Assembly: GCF_900156165.1 (NCBI RefSeq)
Contig: NZ_FTMY01000002.1
Location: forward strand, 310,001-374,000
From: Pseudacidovorax sp. RU35E
GTDB lineage: Bacteria; Pseudomonadota; Gammaproteobacteria; Burkholderiales; Burkholderiaceae_C
DNA: 64,000 nt
Reading direction: 5' to 3'
Part shown: piece after piece, positions 46,911 to 55,507 of the stretch
How the letters are laid out: each line of letters opens with the position of its first letter
Numbering within the stretch: the first letter of the stretch is position 1
The notes under the pieces: model-generated
Seen by the model: the letters and a program-made list of their open reading frames with translations, nothing else
Told to the model about the DNA's origin: nothing
Databases searched by the model: none
Position numbers and translations under genes: made by a program

Positions 46911-47684
46911 TCAGTCCTTGTAGCCGGGGCTCTCGCGGTCGAGCTTGCGCAGCAGCGCCGGCCAGGCGATGTTGGCGCCCTGGCCAGTGGTCACCTTCTT
47001 CATCACCTGAGTGATGCCTTCCATGATCTGCGGGTTGACCGTCACCAGCTCGCCACCCGCCTGAGCATCGATCTGGATGCGGCAGGCGTTCTCGAAGGTG
47101 TACATGTGCAGGAAGGCGTCGGCCACGGTCTTGCCGACGGTGAGCAGACCGTGGTTGCGCAGCAGCATGTAGTTGTTGCGGCCCAGGTCCTGCTGCAGGC
47201 GCGGCTTCTCGTCGTCGCGCACGGCCACGCCTTCGTAGCTGTGGTACGCCAGCGAGGCCAGCACGAAGGTGCTCTGCTGGCTGATCGGCAGCACGCCGCA
47301 CTTCTGGGCACTGACGGCGACGCCTGCGCGGCTGTGGGTGTGCAGCACGCATTGCACGTCGTGCCGGGCCTCGTGGATGCAGCTGTGGATCACGAAGCCG
47401 GCCGGGTTGACCGGGTAGGGCGAGTCGATCAGCTTGTTGCAGTCCATGTCGACCTTGACCAGGCTGGAGGCCGTGATCTCGTCGAACATCATCCCGTAGG
47501 GGTTGATCAGGAAGTGATGGTCCGGCCCGGGGATGCGTGCGCTGATGTGGGTGAAGACCAGGTCGCTCCAGCCGTACAGCGCCACGAGGCGATAACAGGC
47601 GGCGAGGTCCACGCGCAGTTGCCATTCCTCGTCGGAGACGAGGCGGCGGACTTCGCTGAGTTCGGCTTGGGTGGTGGCGTTCAT
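46911..47684 (-). CDS. Class II aldolase/adducin-family protein
   Basis: 257-residue protein of the zinc-dependent class II aldolase/adducin fold. ALYGWSDLVFTHISARIPG and HHFLINPYGMMFDEITASSL are the N-terminal family motifs. Metal-binding histidines are in CVLHTHSRAGVAV (HTH) and LLRNHGLLTVG (H). Members include fuculose-phosphate aldolase, ribulose-phosphate epimerase and many uncharacterised proteins; the substrate is not evident. ATG 47684 is clear. The HD-domain gene lies 76 bases upstream in the same direction, so they may be an operon. Confidence 0.88.
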   Translation of the reverse strand: MNATTQAELSEVRRLVSDEEWQLRVDLAACYRLVALYGWSDLVFTHISARIPGPDHHFLINPYGMMFDEITASSLVKVDMDCNKLIDSPYPVNPAGFVIHSCIHEARHDVQCVLHTHSRAGVAVSAQKCGVLPISQQSTFVLASLAYHSYEGVAVRDDEKPRLQQDLGRNNYMLLRNHGLLTVGKTVADAFLHMYTFENACRIQIDAQAGGELVTVNPQIMEGITQVMKKVTTGQGANIAWPALLRKLDRESPGYKD

Positions 47685-47760
47685 GGGTGTCTCCTGGTGG
47701 GCCGCGCGGGCGGCAGGTTCGGATCGTCGCGGTACTGGGCAGCGGCGGCAGGGCGCCGCC

Positions 47761-48348
47761 TCAAGTCGCTTCTGACGTCAGGGCCTTCTTGTAGAGGCTC
47801 TGGCGCGGCTCGGCCATCAGGCGGCGCAGCATGGGCTCGAACTCGGCCATGGGCAGTGTCTCGCCCTTGGGGTCGAAGGCCGGGTTGTCGTAGCGCTCGC
47901 AGAACTCCGCCGTGCGCTCGAAGTGCGGATGGTTGCGGAACTGCTCGCGCAGGTCGCGGTCCAGCCCGATGTGGTGGAAGAAATAGTGGCCCTGGAAGAT
48001 GCCGTGGTGCTTGACCATCCAGTGGTTCTCTTCGCTGACGAAGGGCTGCAGGATGGCCGCGGCGATGTCCGGATGGTTGAAGGCGCCCAGCGTGTCGCCG
48101 ATGTCGTGCAGCAGGGCGCAGACCACGTATTCCTCGTCCCGGCCGTCACGCAGGGCGCGGGTGGCGGTCTGCAGGCTGTGGGTGTAGCGGTCCACCGGGA
48201 AGCCGCCGTAGTCGCCCTCGAGCAGCTTCAGGTGCGCCATGACCCGCTCGGGCAGCCCGCCGGCGAAGTGCATGAACTCGCCGCTGATGGCCTGCCAGTC
48301 CTCGCGCGTGCTGTCCTGCATGCGCACGAAAGTCGCCCTGTGGGCCAT
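47761..48348 (-). CDS. HD-domain metalloprotein (phosphohydrolase or diiron oxygenase-like)
   Basis: 195-residue all-helical HD-fold protein. The metal ligands start with H57 (YTHSLQTATRALRDG), H81-D82 (ALLHDIGDTLG) and H92 (NHPDIAAAIL). Several further histidines follow (VKHHGIFQGHYFFHHIG, 112-128) and D154 in FCERYDNPAFDP. This pattern resembles HD-domain mixed-valence diiron oxygenases of the PhnZ/TmpB/myo-inositol-oxygenase type more than plain phosphohydrolases, but I could not align it to PhnZ reliably. It probably shares an operon with the aldolase-like gene. Confidence 0.75.
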   Translation of the reverse strand: MAHRATFVRMQDSTREDWQAISGEFMHFAGGLPERVMAHLKLLEGDYGGFPVDRYTHSLQTATRALRDGRDEEYVVCALLHDIGDTLGAFNHPDIAAAILQPFVSEENHWMVKHHGIFQGHYFFHHIGLDRDLREQFRNHPHFERTAEFCERYDNPAFDPKGETLPMAEFEPMLRRLMAEPRQSLYKKALTSEAT

Positions 48349-48459
48349 GGTCGTCTCCGTCGTTGTCGTGGGGGAGACGGCACTGTAGGCCTGCGCGGCG
48401 GGCGGCGTCTGTCCGGCAGACGACAGGAGCCTGATGCCAGGGTCAACGAACCATCAAAA

Positions 48460-48654
48460 GGCCGCGGAGCAGGCCATGCCAGGGCACCCGAGGAACTGCC
48501 TTTGCCAGGCCTCCGGGTGCGCCCCCCTCCCAGCCGAAGGCGCCAGAGAGGGGCTGAGGGCCGCGGCTCCGAGCCTGCGAGTGCAGGCTTGGACGTGCCC
48601 GAAGAGCAGCCGCCTCTGGCGGCCGCCCAGAGCCGCGAAGCGGCATGGGGGGTG
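48460..48654. repeat. Structured intergenic repeat, copy B
   Basis: Same start (GGCCGCGGAGCAGGCCA) and end (GAGCCGCGAAGCGGCATGGGGGGTG) as copy A, plus about 75 extra bases in the middle (about 48556-48629). That insert has its own hairpin AGCCTGC-GAGT-GCAGGCT (48572-48589). It stops exactly at the trmB stop codon (48655). It fills most of the 306-base gene-free gap 48349-48654. Confidence 0.8.
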
Positions 48655-49395
48655 TCAAATTCTCTTGAACACCACGTCCCACACGCCGTGGCCGAGCTTG
48701 ATGCCGCGGTTCTCGAACTTGGTCAGCGGCCGGTAGTCCGGCTTGGGCGCGAAGCCGCCCGCATCGGGCGCGGCCGTGTCGCTCAGCAGCGGCTCGGCGG
48801 CCAGCACCTCGACCATCTGCTCGGCATAGGGTTGCCAGTCGGTCGCGCAGTGCAGGTAGCCGCCGGGGGCCAGGTGCTCGGCCAGTTGGCGCACGAAGCC
48901 CGGCTGGATCAGCCGGCGCTTGTGGTGGCGCTTCTTGTGCCAGGGGTCAGGAAAGAACACATGCACGCCGGCCAGGCTGCCGGGCGGGATCATGTGCTGC
49001 AGCACCTCCACGGCATCGTGCGCCACGATGCGGATGTTGGCCAGGCCCTGTTCGCCCGCGCGCTTGAGCAGCGCGCCCACGCCGGGCTCGTGCACCTCGC
49101 AGCAGAGGAAGTTGTCGTCGGGGCGCACGCGCGCGATGTGCGCCGTGGCCTCGCCCATGCCGAAGCCGATCTCCAGCACGGTGGGCGCCGCGCGGCCGAA
49201 GGCCTGGGCGAAATCCAGCGGGGCAGGGCGGTAGGGAATCAGGTACTGCGGGCCGAAGTCCGCATAGGCGCGGGCCTGCGCATCGGTGGTGCGGCCGGCG
49301 CGCCGCACGAAGCTGCGGATGCGGCGGTGGGGATGTTCGGTGTCGCCGGCTTCAGGCGGTGCAGCGGGGGAGTCGTTCGTTTCGTCGGCGGTCAC
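48655..49395 (-). CDS. trmB: tRNA (guanine-N7-)-methyltransferase
   Basis: SAM-dependent enzyme that methylates G46 of tRNA. The 246 residues include an N-terminal acidic/proline extension, then [34 protein letters not shown] (SAM motif), and the family signature [38 protein letters not shown] near the end is typical. The start is GTG 49395, overlapping the gluQ stop by four bases (GTGA), so the two tRNA-modification genes are coupled. Repeat copy B touches its stop codon. Confidence 0.95.
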   Translation of the reverse strand: MTADETNDSPAAPPEAGDTEHPHRRIRSFVRRAGRTTDAQARAYADFGPQYLIPYRPAPLDFAQAFGRAAPTVLEIGFGMGEATAHIARVRPDDNFLCCEVHEPGVGALLKRAGEQGLANIRIVAHDAVEVLQHMIPPGSLAGVHVFFPDPWHKKRHHKRRLIQPGFVRQLAEHLAPGGYLHCATDWQPYAEQMVEVLAAEPLLSDTAAPDAGGFAPKPDYRPLTKFENRGIKLGHGVWDVVFKRI

Positions 49396-50294
49396 GGGGC
49401 GGGATTGTAGAGAGCGGCCCAGGGGGCGACCCAGCCGGCGAGGGCCTGTCGGATGCCGTCTTCCGATCGCGCTGCGGGCAGCCCCAGGGCCTGCGCGGCG
49501 GCATCCAGCGCCGACCGGGCCGCGCTGGGCGTGCCGGTGCCGAGAGCCGCCGCGCCGTTCTGCTTGGACAGTTTCTCGCCATTGGCGCCCACCACCAGCG
49601 GCGTGTGCAGGTAACGCGGCGTGGGCAGGGCCAGCGCGCGCTGCAGCAGTATCTGGCGCGGCGTGTTGTCGGTCAGGTCGGCGCCGCGGACCACGTCGGT
49701 GATCCCCTGCTCGGCATCGTCCACGACGACCGCGAGCTGGTAGGCCCAGGGGCCGTCTGCGCGGCGCAGTACGAAGTCACCAACGTCAGCCAGCACGTCC
49801 TGTCGCTGAGGACCGAGCCGGCGGTCGGTCCATTCGACGATGGATACGGGCATGCGCCAGGTGGCGAAGCGCCAGGCCCGCGCCGGCTTGCCGTTCAGGC
49901 CGTGGCGGCAGGTGCCGGGATAGACGCGCTCGCCATGCCGGTCATGGCCGATTCCCTGGGCGGCCAGCACTGCGTCGATCTCGCGGCGGGTGCAGCCGCA
50001 GGGATAGGCCAGGTCGGCGTCGATCAGACGTGCCAGCGCGGCCTGATAACGACCCACACGCGCCGTCTGCCAGACCGGCGCCTCGTCCGGGATCAGGCCG
50101 CAGGCGGCCAGTTGCTGCAGGATGTGCTCGCCCATGCCGGGCAGGCAGCGCTCGGTGTCGGCATCCTCGATGCGCACCAGCCAGCGGCCGCCAGCGGCGC
50201 GCGCATCGAGCCAGCTGGCCAGCGCTGCCACCAGCGAGCCCGCATGCAGCGGCCCGGTGGGCGAGGGCGCGAAGCGGCCGATGTAGCCGGCCAC
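49392..50294 (-). CDS. gluQ: Glutamyl-Q tRNA(Asp) synthetase
   Basis: Truncated glutamyl-tRNA-synthetase paralogue that attaches glutamate to queuosine in tRNA-Asp. The 300 residues equal the catalytic core without the anticodon domain. The HIGH-like motif is [30 protein letters not shown] is conserved, zinc-ligand cysteines lie in [11 protein letters not shown], and the KMSKS-like motif is [12 protein letters not shown] 50294 begins [14 protein letters not shown], next to the upstream gene stop. Also known as gluQRS or yadB. Confidence 0.94.
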   Translation of the reverse strand: MAGYIGRFAPSPTGPLHAGSLVAALASWLDARAAGGRWLVRIEDADTERCLPGMGEHILQQLAACGLIPDEAPVWQTARVGRYQAALARLIDADLAYPCGCTRREIDAVLAAQGIGHDRHGERVYPGTCRHGLNGKPARAWRFATWRMPVSIVEWTDRRLGPQRQDVLADVGDFVLRRADGPWAYQLAVVVDDAEQGITDVVRGADLTDNTPRQILLQRALALPTPRYLHTPLVVGANGEKLSKQNGAAALGTGTPSAARSALDAAAQALGLPAARSEDGIRQALAGWVAPWAALYNPAP

Positions 50295-50298
50295 GTTC

Positions 50299-51357
50299 TC
50301 AGATCACGGCCAGCGCCAGCTCCAGCCCCGAGACGAAGGCGTCCTCGACCCGGTGGCCGATGCACCAGTCGCCAGCGATCCCGATGCCAGACGCGGCGTT
50401 CCAGAGGTGGCTGCGGCCCAGCGGCTTCTCGGTCTTGGCCTCGGTCCACAGGCGGGCCTGGGCGAAGGAGGGCTCGACGCGGATGCCGGTGATCTCGGCG
50501 AAGGCGCGCAGCAGCTTGGCCTGCACGCGTGCCGCGTCGTCGTTGATGTGCTCGGCCGACCACTCCGCGCTGGCCTGCACCGTCCAGCGCTCGATGCGGC
50601 CGCGGCCGGGTTTGGACGACTCGCGCGCGAGCCAGGCCACGCGATGGTGGGTGGAGCGGGCACAGTTCCACTGCGGGCCCAGATGCGGCAAGCCGGGCTG
50701 GCTGGCCTGCGCGAAGGCGATGTGCAGCGACCAGCAGGGCGCGATGCGCACGGGCGCGAGCGGCGCGGCCAGCGCTGGGGCTGCCGACTGCAGCAGCCCG
50801 CGGGCCACGCCGGCCGGCACGGCCAGAAGCACGGCATCGAAGCCGGCATGCACCGCGTGATCGTCGGCGTCGCCGGTCGTGCGCAGCTGCCAGCGGCCGG
50901 GCTGCAGCGTGTCGTCTTCCAGCTGGGAGACGGTCGTGCCCAGGTGCAGGGCATCGCCCAGTGGCGCGGCCCAGTGGGCGGCCACGGCGTCCATGCGGGG
51001 CAGGGCGACCCAGTGCGGCTCCAGGCCCGGCAGCGAGGCTTCGACCACCCGCCCCAGCGCGTCGAGCACGCGCACGGCGTTGGCACTCCACGGCCGGCAC
51101 GGTGCGCCGGTCGCTTCAAGCGCCTGCTTGAAGCGGGCGTCGCGCACGGTGAAGTACTGGGCGCCGGTGTCGAAGCTGCCGACGGGGCTGTCCAGGCCGG
51201 CCAGACGTCCGCCCGGGGCAGCATCTTGTTCGAACACCGCCACCTCCAGGCCGGCCTGCGCCAGCGTGCGTGCCGCTGTGAGGCCGGCGATTCCGGCGCC
51301 CACGATGGCGATGCGGCGGCTTTGGGATTCGGGAGCGTCGTTGGCGGTGAGAGGCAT
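50299..51357 (-). CDS. FAD-dependent amine oxidase/renalase-like protein
   Basis: 352-residue flavoprotein. The N-terminal dinucleotide motif is [20 protein letters not shown], followed by [28 protein letters not shown] and the C-terminal [20 protein letters not shown] match the bacterial renalase-like/amine-oxidase group (NAD(P)-binding domain_8). Substrates of bacterial members are mostly unknown; renalase-like enzymes oxidise aberrant dihydro-NAD(P)H isomers, which is one possibility. It lies four bases upstream of gluQ in the same direction. Confidence 0.86.
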   Translation of the reverse strand: MPLTANDAPESQSRRIAIVGAGIAGLTAARTLAQAGLEVAVFEQDAAPGGRLAGLDSPVGSFDTGAQYFTVRDARFKQALEATGAPCRPWSANAVRVLDALGRVVEASLPGLEPHWVALPRMDAVAAHWAAPLGDALHLGTTVSQLEDDTLQPGRWQLRTTGDADDHAVHAGFDAVLLAVPAGVARGLLQSAAPALAAPLAPVRIAPCWSLHIAFAQASQPGLPHLGPQWNCARSTHHRVAWLARESSKPGRGRIERWTVQASAEWSAEHINDDAARVQAKLLRAFAEITGIRVEPSFAQARLWTEAKTEKPLGRSHLWNAASGIGIAGDWCIGHRVEDAFVSGLELALAVI

Positions 51358-51486
51358 GGCGGCAGGTCGTGCAGGCAGCGGGATAGGCGTCCGACTCTAA
51401 CCGCAGCCATGGCCGCCGATGCTGCGACAAAGCAGGGCGCACGGGTTTGTCCCTGTGCTGCCTCGCGCCGATGTGGGTCCGAAGGT

Positions 51487-52440
51487 TCAGCGCCCCCGAT
51501 GCCGCGTCAACAGCGCCTCGCGTGTGCCAGCGTGTTCGAACTGCGACAGCCACCATTGCAGCGCCAGCCCGGGCTGCGCCGCGCTGCGCACGCGCCAGGC
51601 TGCGTGCATGTTGGTGGTGGGCGGCTGCCGCTCGGTGGGCAGCGCGACCAAGTGCCCCGCTTCCAGGTAGGGCCGGGCCATCGGCTCGGGCAGGAAGCCG
51701 GCCCCCAGCCCGTGCAGTTGGGCATGCAGCTTGGCCTGCATCGTCGGCACCGTGAGCACGTCCTGACCGGCCTGCAGGTTGACGTTCATGCCCTGCGACA
51801 GCCGCGCCGAGTCTGCGGCCGCGACGGCACGGTGCTGTCGCATCATGGCTTCGGTGACGGGCAGGCTGGTGCGCGTCAGCGGATGGTTGGGCGCCACCGC
51901 GTACACGAAGGAGAGCTGCCCCAGCACGCAGCTGCGGATGCCGGTGCCGGTGAAGCCCAGCCCGTCGGCGTCGAGCACCGAACCGATGGCCAGGTCGGCC
52001 TGCCCGCTGGTCAGGGCCTCGATGGTGCCCAGCAGCGTCTCGTCGCGCAGCTTGAGCCGCGTGGGCGGCGACAACGCATAGAAGGCGCCGACCAGGTCGT
52101 AGAGCGGGTCGCGGGCGATCACGCTGTCGATGGCGATGGTCAGCTGCGGCTCCCAGCCGGTGGCGATGCGGCGCACGCGGTTGGCGACGGCGTCGATCTC
52201 TCCCAGCAGCCGCGCAGCGTCGCGCAGCAGCTCGCGGCCGGCCTCGGTCAGCTTCGCCTGGCGGGCGCTGCGGTCGAACAGCAGGACGTCCAGCGCGTCC
52301 TCGATCTGCCGCACGCGGTAGGTGAGGGCAGAAGGCACCAGCCCCAGGTTGCGGGCGGCGGCGGCAAAGCTGCCGCGGTCGACCACCGTCTGCAGCATGG
52401 CCAGGGCGTCGGGCGTGAGGACTTCGCGTGCGGTGGGCAT
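51487..52440 (-). CDS. LysR-family transcriptional regulator
   Basis: 317-residue LysR protein. The winged helix-turn-helix is MLQTVVDRGSFAAAARNLGL with VPSALTYRVRQIEDALDVLL, followed by FDRSARQAKLTEAG. The effector-binding domain starts about residue 90. ATG 52440 (MPTAREVLTPDALAML) is chosen; a TTG at 52458 is inside the operator region. It is divergent from a pirin gene across 170 bases that contain TTCAA/TTGAA repeats, the classic LysR autoregulation layout. It is the likely regulator of the downstream pirin-DoxX-flavodoxin-pirin cassette. Confidence 0.93.
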   Translation of the reverse strand: MPTAREVLTPDALAMLQTVVDRGSFAAAARNLGLVPSALTYRVRQIEDALDVLLFDRSARQAKLTEAGRELLRDAARLLGEIDAVANRVRRIATGWEPQLTIAIDSVIARDPLYDLVGAFYALSPPTRLKLRDETLLGTIEALTSGQADLAIGSVLDADGLGFTGTGIRSCVLGQLSFVYAVAPNHPLTRTSLPVTEAMMRQHRAVAAADSARLSQGMNVNLQAGQDVLTVPTMQAKLHAQLHGLGAGFLPEPMARPYLEAGHLVALPTERQPPTTNMHAAWRVRSAAQPGLALQWWLSQFEHAGTREALLTRHRGR

Positions 52441-52453
52441 GGCAGGATTGTCA

Positions 52454-52480
52454 TTCAAAAAATTTGAACGACGTCTTCAA
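52454..52480. promoter_or_regulatory. LysR operator candidate
   Basis: TTCAAA-AAA-TTTGAA (52454-52468) is a perfect inverted repeat that fits a LysR T-N11-A box. The right half is reused in TTGAA-CGACGTC-TTCAA (52464-52480), giving three alternating half sites. They lie just upstream of the LysR start, between the divergent genes. Confidence 0.65.
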
Positions 52481-52610
52481 TGCACTGCGGTTTAAAGCCG
52501 GGTCCGCCGGCCTAAAGTTCATTCCATCGCGGCGCAGATCGGTGCCGCCTACCGGGGAAGGCCGGCGCAACTGGCGCCACCGCCCGCCCCATTCGAAGGA
52601 GTTCAACATC

Positions 52611-53312
52611 ATGCTGCAGATCCGCAAGTCCCAGGAACGTGGCTATGCCGACCATGGCTGGCTCAAGTCCTTTCACAGCTTCTCGTTCGCCGGCTACTAC
52701 GACCCTGCCTTCATGGGGTGGGGCAACCTGCGGGTGATCAACGAGGACCGCGTGGCCGCCGGTGCCGGCTTCGGCACCCATGGCCACCGCGACATGGAGA
52801 TCATCAGCTACGTGCTCGACGGCGAACTGGCCCACAAGGACAGCATGGGCAACGTCGAATCCATCCCGCCCGGCGACGTGCAGCGCATGAGCGCCGGCCG
52901 GGGTGTGATGCACAGCGAGTTCAACCACAAGGCCGACCAGACCACGCATTTCCTGCAGATCTGGATCGAGCCCAATGTGCGCGGCATCGCGCCGGGCTAC
53001 GAGCAGAAGGCGGTCGAGGTGACCGACAAGCGCGGCAAGCTGGCCCTGGTGGCGGCGCCCGAGGGCGAGGCCGCTTCGGTGAGCATGCATGCCGACGCGC
53101 GGCTCTATGCCGGCCTGTTCGACGGCGACGAGTCGGCCGAGCTGAAGCTCGACCCGGCCCGCAAGGCCTATGTGCACCTGATCCGCGGCGCGCTGGAAGT
53201 CAACGGCCAGCGCCTGCAGGGCGGCGATGCGGTGATGATCGCGGCCGAGTCGCAGCTGAGCCTGACCGGCGGCCAGGACGCCGAGGTGCTGGTGTTCGAC
53301 CTGGCGCCCTGA
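52611..53312 (+). CDS. Pirin-family protein (YhaK/quercetinase-like)
   Basis: 233-residue bicupin pirin. SFHSFSFAGYYDPAFMGWGN and the metal-binding histidines in FGTHGHRDMEIISYVLDGEL (H-x-H) and MHSEFNHKADQ are the pirin signature. Residues 140-230 form the second cupin. E. coli YhiW-like pirins show quercetin dioxygenase activity, but physiological substrates are unknown. ATG 52611 follows GAAGGAG; upstream codons in frame to 52428 are antisense to the LysR gene. First gene of a cassette divergent from LysR. Confidence 0.9.
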   Translation: MLQIRKSQERGYADHGWLKSFHSFSFAGYYDPAFMGWGNLRVINEDRVAAGAGFGTHGHRDMEIISYVLDGELAHKDSMGNVESIPPGDVQRMSAGRGVMHSEFNHKADQTTHFLQIWIEPNVRGIAPGYEQKAVEVTDKRGKLALVAAPEGEAASVSMHADARLYAGLFDGDESAELKLDPARKAYVHLIRGALEVNGQRLQGGDAVMIAAESQLSLTGGQDAEVLVFDLAP

Positions 53313-53321
53313 TTGCGCGAT

Positions 53322-53350
53322 GAAGCGGCCCGCCCTGTGCGGGCCGCTTC
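53322..53350 (+). terminator. Strong hairpin between pirin and DoxX genes
   Basis: GAAGCGGCCCGC (53322-53333), loop CCTGT, GCGGGCCGCTTC (53339-53350): a perfect 12-bp stem 10 bases after the pirin stop. There is no T run, so it may be a partial terminator or an mRNA-stabilising 3' structure inside the cassette. Confidence 0.5.
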
Positions 53351-53449
53351 GCAACCGATACCCTTCGCGGTGCCGTCCGTCATGCGGCGGCCCCGCCCAT
53401 TGTTTCCAATCCGTCCGACCGATTTTTTCAACGCAAGGAGCTACTTCCC

Positions 53450-53872
53450 ATGGCCATCACCCAGACCTCCAACACCACCCCGACCCAGGACGCTGCCGCC
53501 CTGGTCGGCCGCGTGCTCATCTCGCTGTTGTTCCTTCCCGCGGGGTGGAGCAAGCTCACCGGCTTCGCCGGCACCGTTGGCTACTTCGGCAAGATCGGCG
53601 TGCCCATGCCCGAGGTCGCGGCGGTGATCGCCGTGGTGGTCGAACTGCTGGTCTGCCTGTTGTTCCTGGTCGGCTTCAAGACGCGCCTGATGGCCATCAT
53701 CCTGGCCGTGTTCACCGTCGCCACCGCCTTCCTGGGCCATGCCTTCTGGAACGTGCCGCCGGAAATGCTGATGGCCCAGAAGACCAACTTCTTCAAGAAC
53801 CTCGCCATCGCCGGCGGCTTCCTGGCCTTCTTCGCCTTCGGCCCCGGCCGCTTCAGCGTCGACAAGCGCTGA
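53450..53872 (+). CDS. DoxX-family membrane protein
   Basis: 140-residue membrane protein with four hydrophobic segments. AALVGRVLISLLFLPAGWSK and LTGFAGTVGYFGKIGVPMPE are the DoxX-family start, and GHAFWNVPPEMLMAQKTNFF is the conserved loop. DoxX-like proteins are linked to thiol stress and electron transfer at the membrane (MRC complex in mycobacteria), though the biochemical role is unclear. ATG 53450 is preceded by AAGGAG. Neighbouring pirins and a flavodoxin fit a redox or electrophile response. Confidence 0.9.
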   Translation: MAITQTSNTTPTQDAAALVGRVLISLLFLPAGWSKLTGFAGTVGYFGKIGVPMPEVAAVIAVVVELLVCLLFLVGFKTRLMAIILAVFTVATAFLGHAFWNVPPEMLMAQKTNFFKNLAIAGGFLAFFAFGPGRFSVDKR

Positions 53873-53948
53873 CGGCGCCTCGGCCGTCGCGCGCCACGGT
53901 GGCCGCGCCGGCCTTCGTCTTTCTTTCCTCCACGAACGAGTACTTCCC

Positions 53949-54500
53949 ATGACCGACATCGCCATCGTCTACCACTCCGGCTACGGCCACACCCAGCGCG
54001 TCGCCCAGGCCGTCGCCGAAGGTGCCAACGCCGCCGTGATCGCCATCGACGCCGACGGCAACCTGCCCGAAGGCGCCTGGGACACCCTGGCCCAGGCCAA
54101 GCTGATCGTCTTCGGTGCGCCGACCTACATGGGCGCGCCCAGCTGGCAGTTCAAGAAGTTCGCCGACGCCTCGTCCAAGGTCTGGTTCGTCCAGGGCTGG
54201 AAGGACAAGCTCTTCGCCGGCTTCACCAACAGCGCCACCATGAACGGCGACAAGTTCGCCACCATCGCCTACTTCTGGCAGCTGGCGATGCAGCACGGCG
54301 GCCTGTGGGCCGGCCTGGGCATCGTGCCGAGCAACAAGAAGGAGTCGACGCGCGACTCGCTCAACTATGTGGGCGGCTTCGGTGGCCTGATGACCACCTC
54401 GCCCGCGGATGCGAGCCCCGCCGAGATCCCGGCTGGCGACCTGCAGACCGCCCGCGCCTTCGGCGAGCGCCTGCAGGGTGCGCTGAAGCTGCTGGCCTGA
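53949..54500 (+). CDS. Flavodoxin-like NAD(P)H-dependent FMN reductase
   Basis: 183-residue flavodoxin-fold protein. The FMN phosphate loop is YHSGYGHTQRVAQ, and APTYMGAPSWQFKKF carries the flavin-stacking residues, as in WrbA-like and NADPH-dependent FMN reductases. MTTSPADASPAEIPAGDLQT is WrbA-like in its C-terminal layout but shorter. It likely reduces quinones or flavin. ATG 53949 lies 76 bases after the DoxX gene; the second pirin follows after 46 bases. Confidence 0.88.
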   Translation: MTDIAIVYHSGYGHTQRVAQAVAEGANAAVIAIDADGNLPEGAWDTLAQAKLIVFGAPTYMGAPSWQFKKFADASSKVWFVQGWKDKLFAGFTNSATMNGDKFATIAYFWQLAMQHGGLWAGLGIVPSNKKESTRDSLNYVGGFGGLMTTSPADASPAEIPAGDLQTARAFGERLQGALKLLA

Positions 54501-54546
54501 TCCTTTCTTTCGTCCCCATCCACGCCAACCGAACCGGAGAGCCACC

Positions 54547-55494
54547 ATGTCCGACCTTCTCACCCTTCATCCGCATGAGAAGGACCTGGGCGGTGGCTTC
54601 AAGGTCCGGCGCGTGCTGCCGGCCGCGCAACGCCGCGCGGTCGGCCCCTTCGTCTTCTTCGACCACTTCGGTCCGGCCACCGAGACGCCGCAGGATCAGC
54701 ACGATGTGCGTCCCCATCCGCACATCGGCCTGGCGACGGTGACCTACCTGTTCGAGGGCGCGATGATGCACCGCGACAGTCTGGGAACCGAACAGGAGAT
54801 CCGTCCCGGCGCCATCAACTGGATGACCGCCGGCCGCGGCATCGTGCATTCCGAACGCAAGCCCGAGGCGCTCAAGACCGAGACCTATGTCAACCACGGC
54901 CTGCAGCTGTGGTGCGCGTTGCCGCGCGAGCACGAGGAGGTCGAGCCCAGCTTCTCGCACACGGCCGCCGCGGACATTCCAGCGACCGAAGTGGAGGGCG
55001 TGCCCGTGCGCGTATTGGTCGGCGAGGCCTTCGGCCTGCGTTCGCCCGTGCCCACCTTGATGCCGACGCTCTACCTCGACATCGCGCTGCCCGCGGGCGG
55101 CGCCTTCTCGCTGCCGCCGCTGGCGCCGCAGATGGCGGTCTATGTCGTCGATGGCGACGTGATGCTGGACGGCGAACCGCTGCCACGGCACACGATGGGC
55201 GTGCTGACCGATGAGGACACCGCGGCCGGCGAACGCGCCCCGGTGCGCATCACGGCCGATGGCGCCCGTCGCCTGGTGGTTGTGGGCGGCGCGCCGCTGG
55301 ATGGGCCGCGTTTCATGAGCTGGAACTTCGTCTCCAGCCGCCGCGAGCGCATCCTGCAGGCCGGTGCGGACTGGGAGGCGCAGCGCATGGGCCATGTGCC
55401 CGGCGAGACGGAATTCATCCCGCTGCCCGACCATCCCTTCAAGACGCAAGCGCAGACGAGTGCTGCGGAGCCGGAAGGCAATTCGAAGGCCTGA
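54547..55494 (+). CDS. Pirin-family protein, long form
   Basis: 315-residue bicupin pirin, distinct from the one at 52611. VGPFVFFDHFGPATETPQD and the metal ligands in RPHPHIGLATVTYLFEG (H-x-H) and GRGIVHSERKPEA are typical. The C-terminal pirin domain contains MPTLYLDIALPAGG. The C-terminus MGHVPGETEFIPLPDHPF matches the human-pirin-like branch. ATG 54547 follows GGAGAG. It closes the LysR-linked cassette and converges with trhO. Confidence 0.9.
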   Translation: MSDLLTLHPHEKDLGGGFKVRRVLPAAQRRAVGPFVFFDHFGPATETPQDQHDVRPHPHIGLATVTYLFEGAMMHRDSLGTEQEIRPGAINWMTAGRGIVHSERKPEALKTETYVNHGLQLWCALPREHEEVEPSFSHTAAADIPATEVEGVPVRVLVGEAFGLRSPVPTLMPTLYLDIALPAGGAFSLPPLAPQMAVYVVDGDVMLDGEPLPRHTMGVLTDEDTAAGERAPVRITADGARRLVVVGGAPLDGPRFMSWNFVSSRRERILQAGADWEAQRMGHVPGETEFIPLPDHPFKTQAQTSAAEPEGNSKA

Positions 55495-55507
55495 CCGGCC
55501 GCGTCTT

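Noticed and set aside
46656-48654. Insertion sequence remnant formed by the two repeats
   Set aside because: No transposase fragment, no target-site duplication and the copies are in the same orientation; they are treated as a repeat family.
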